DNA of 64,000 bases from Planomicrobium sp. CPCC 101110 (lineage in GTDB: Bacteria; Bacillota; Bacilli; Bacillales_A; Planococcaceae). Below, piece after piece: positions 62,805-64,000 of the stretch. The notes beneath the pieces were generated by a model. That model had not been told where the DNA came from. It worked only from the letters and a program-made list of their open reading frames with translations, and did not search any database. The DNA lies in assembly GCF_007859395.1 (NCBI RefSeq), contig NZ_VOHD01000003.1, positions 414,945-478,944 of the forward strand. The letters run 5' to 3'. A program made the translations under genes and the position numbers. How positions within the stretch are numbered: the stretch's first letter is position 1; each line of letters starts with the position of its first letter.

Positions 62805-63473
62805 ATGCCAGAGATATTTGTAACAGTTTATGATGTATTTATGCGAACCTATCCGGGATTTCTGGAGGCGACGCTCGTCACGCTGCAATTGACGGCTGTC
62901 GGGGTCATTCTCGGAACGGTTATCGGTTTGATTTTTGCTCTTATGAAAATTTCAGGATCAAAGATACTGCGGGGAATAGCCAATACCTATATTACAATCA
63001 TTCGCGGAACGCCGCTGATTGTACAAATCATGTTTTTATACTTTGGGATTGTTGAAATTTATACGATGGATAATTTCTGGGCCGGTTCGATCGCGCTTGG
63101 TATTCACAATGGCGCATACATTGCGGAGATTTTCCGTGGCGCGATTCAAGGCGTCGATCCAGGACAGCGGGAAGCGAGTATGTCGCTTGGCATGAACCGG
63201 AGACAGACAATGAGCCGTATTGTCTTTCCGCAAGCTTTGCGCCGCTCAATTCCTCCATTAGGAAACCAATTCATTATTACATTAAAAGATTCCTCGCTGG
63301 TTTATGTTATCGGGGTATCAGAGATATTCTCGCTCGGAAACCGGGAAGCGGCCCAGTCTTATCAGCCGTTCGAATCATTTTTGGTCGTGGCGCTTTACTA
63401 TTTGGTGCTGGTCATGATCTTCACATTCCTGTTGCGTTTGTATGAAAACAAACTCGACGTTGACAGAGCGTAA
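62805..63473 (+). CDS. Polar amino-acid ABC transporter permease
   Basis: 222 aa, five helices, His/Glu/Gln/Arg/opine permease family. Contains GTPLIVQIMFLYFG, the family motif HNGAYIAEIFRGAIQGVDPGQREASMSLGM and the EAA-type loop FPQALRRSIPPLGNQFIITLKDSSL. Works as a homodimer with the binding protein upstream (30 bp gap) and the ATPase downstream (16 bp gap). AAGGAGGAG precedes the ATG. Confidence 0.95.
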   Translation: MPEIFVTVYDVFMRTYPGFLEATLVTLQLTAVGVILGTVIGLIFALMKISGSKILRGIANTYITIIRGTPLIVQIMFLYFGIVEIYTMDNFWAGSIALGIHNGAYIAEIFRGAIQGVDPGQREASMSLGMNRRQTMSRIVFPQALRRSIPPLGNQFIITLKDSSLVYVIGVSEIFSLGNREAAQSYQPFESFLVVALYYLVLVMIFTFLLRLYENKLDVDRA

Positions 63474-63489
63474 GAGGGGAGATATAAAG

Positions 63490-64000
63490 ATGCTTACTGG
63501 AGAAAATATCCATAAATCATTCGGGGATCTTGAAGTGCTCAAAGGCGTGGATTTGCACGTGAATCCTCAGGAAGTGGTTGTTCTTGTCGGAGTCAGTGGA
63601 TCAGGCAAGAGTACATTGCTCCGATGCTTCAATTTTTTAGAAATGATCAATGATGGAAAAATCATAATTGATGGGCAGACGATAAACCCCCAAAAAGACA
63701 ATTTGACAAAAATCCGTGCGGAAGTCGGAATGGTGTTTCAGCACTTTAATCTTTTCCCTCATAAAACAGTTTTAGAAAATGTTATGGAAGCGCCTATCAC
63801 TGTGAAAAAAATGAGAAAAGATGAAGCGCGAAAACTAGGTTTGGAATTGCTGGACAAAGTTGGGCTCCGCGATAAAGCGGATGTTTATCCAAGCAAGCTC
63901 TCCGGGGGGCAAAAACAGCGGGTCGCGATTGCGCGTTCACTTGCCATGCAGCCGAAGGTCATGCTGTTTGATGAACCGACCTCAGCACTTGACCTGGAAC
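63490..64000 (+). CDS. Polar amino-acid ABC transporter ATPase (3' end cut off)
   Basis: 170 codons from ATG 63490 before the window ends; reading frame still open. GAGGGGAG precedes the ATG. Walker A reads GVSGSGKST with Val in place of the usual Pro, signature LSGGQKQR is intact and the sequence stops just after Walker [14 protein letters not shown]. About 70 residues (D-loop end, H-loop) should lie beyond. Matches the GlnQ/ArtP/TcyC group and powers the importer encoded upstream. Confidence 0.95.
   Translation, partial: MLTGENIHKSFGDLEVLKGVDLHVNPQEVVVLVGVSGSGKSTLLRCFNFLEMINDGKIIIDGQTINPQKDNLTKIRAEVGMVFQHFNLFPHKTVLENVMEAPITVKKMRKDEARKLGLELLDKVGLRDKADVYPSKLSGGQKQRVAIARSLAMQPKVMLFDEPTSALDLE

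Noticed and set aside
1..64000. CRISPR arrays, insertion sequences, prophage, tRNA or rRNA
   Set aside because: Read for regularly spaced repeats, transposase motifs (DDE) and tRNA-like cloverleafs; none found.

Overview
The window looks like a chromosomal segment of a Gram-positive, low-to-moderate G+C member of the Bacillales, most likely Planococcaceae (Planococcus or Planomicrobium-like). The reasons are strong AGGAGG-type ribosome binding sites, frequent GTG/TTG starts, short U-tailed terminators, Bacillus-type regulation (sigma-B promoters, a WalR box, a cre site, a CodY-like box, a TPP riboswitch) and Bacillus-type proteins (YocH-like, RsbR-like, UPF0180/YtxH-like, MsmX-like, DbpA/YxiN-like, GltA/GltB, InhA-like). 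The genus is an inference; there is no rRNA here. I see no rRNA, tRNA, insertion sequence, prophage or CRISPR array. Genes at both edges are cut.

Layout. 1-5.9 kb: a truncated GGDEF cyclase, an RsbR-type stressosome protein, dapA, a methyltransferase, a zinc metallopeptidase and a TraB-family membrane protein. 6-11 kb: a small membrane protein, a DHA2 efflux pump, a nucleoside transporter, a purine permease and an orphan 61-aa protein. 11-15 kb, minus strand: a LitR/CarH-like B12-dependent MerR regulator downstream of two tandem Bmr/NorA-type exporters. 15-18.4 kb: CoA transferase, VOC protein, RlmN. 18.6-23.2 kb: a sugar ABC importer (minus) divergent from its MsmX-like ATPase (plus), with three ACTTC-N7-GAAGT palindromes between them. 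23.2-26.9 kb: a TPP-riboswitch-controlled salvage operon tenA-thiM-thiD-thiE-thiW. 27-34 kb: a sigma-B-type stress gene, an MFS protein, exoA, a secreted M6 protease and a sigma-B-type catalase. 33.9-36 kb: two DUF1538 membrane proteins overlapping a tandem PII-like protein. 36-43.3 kb: a pentapeptide-repeat protein with an attenuator-like leader, a POT peptide transporter, an XRE regulator, an SDR/GXWXG pair and recQ. 43.5-49.7 kb: glutamate synthase gltAB with a cre site. 49.9-55.4 kb: a secreted coiled-coil protein, a cupin/HD-GYP protein, a YtxH-like stress protein, then a circularly permuted ATP-grasp gene overlapping an alpha-E::transglutaminase fusion. 55.6-60.4 kb: DbpA helicase, a WalR-type LysM-3D cell-wall protein and an InhA-like protease. 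61-64 kb: an RpiR regulator and a polar amino-acid ABC importer cut by the window end.

Themes: general stress response (RsbR, sigma-B promoters, catalase, YtxH proteins), nutrient import and salvage (nucleosides, purines, peptides, sugars, amino acids, thiamine precursors), c-di-GMP turnover (GGDEF at the left edge, HD-GYP at 50.4 kb) and secreted proteolysis (two M6 enzymes). The parts most likely to hold undescribed biology are the DUF1538/DUF1538/PII-like module, the ATP-grasp plus alpha-E::transglutaminase module, the three-operator array at the sugar importer, the CarH-like regulator next to efflux pumps, and the pentapeptide-repeat leader.
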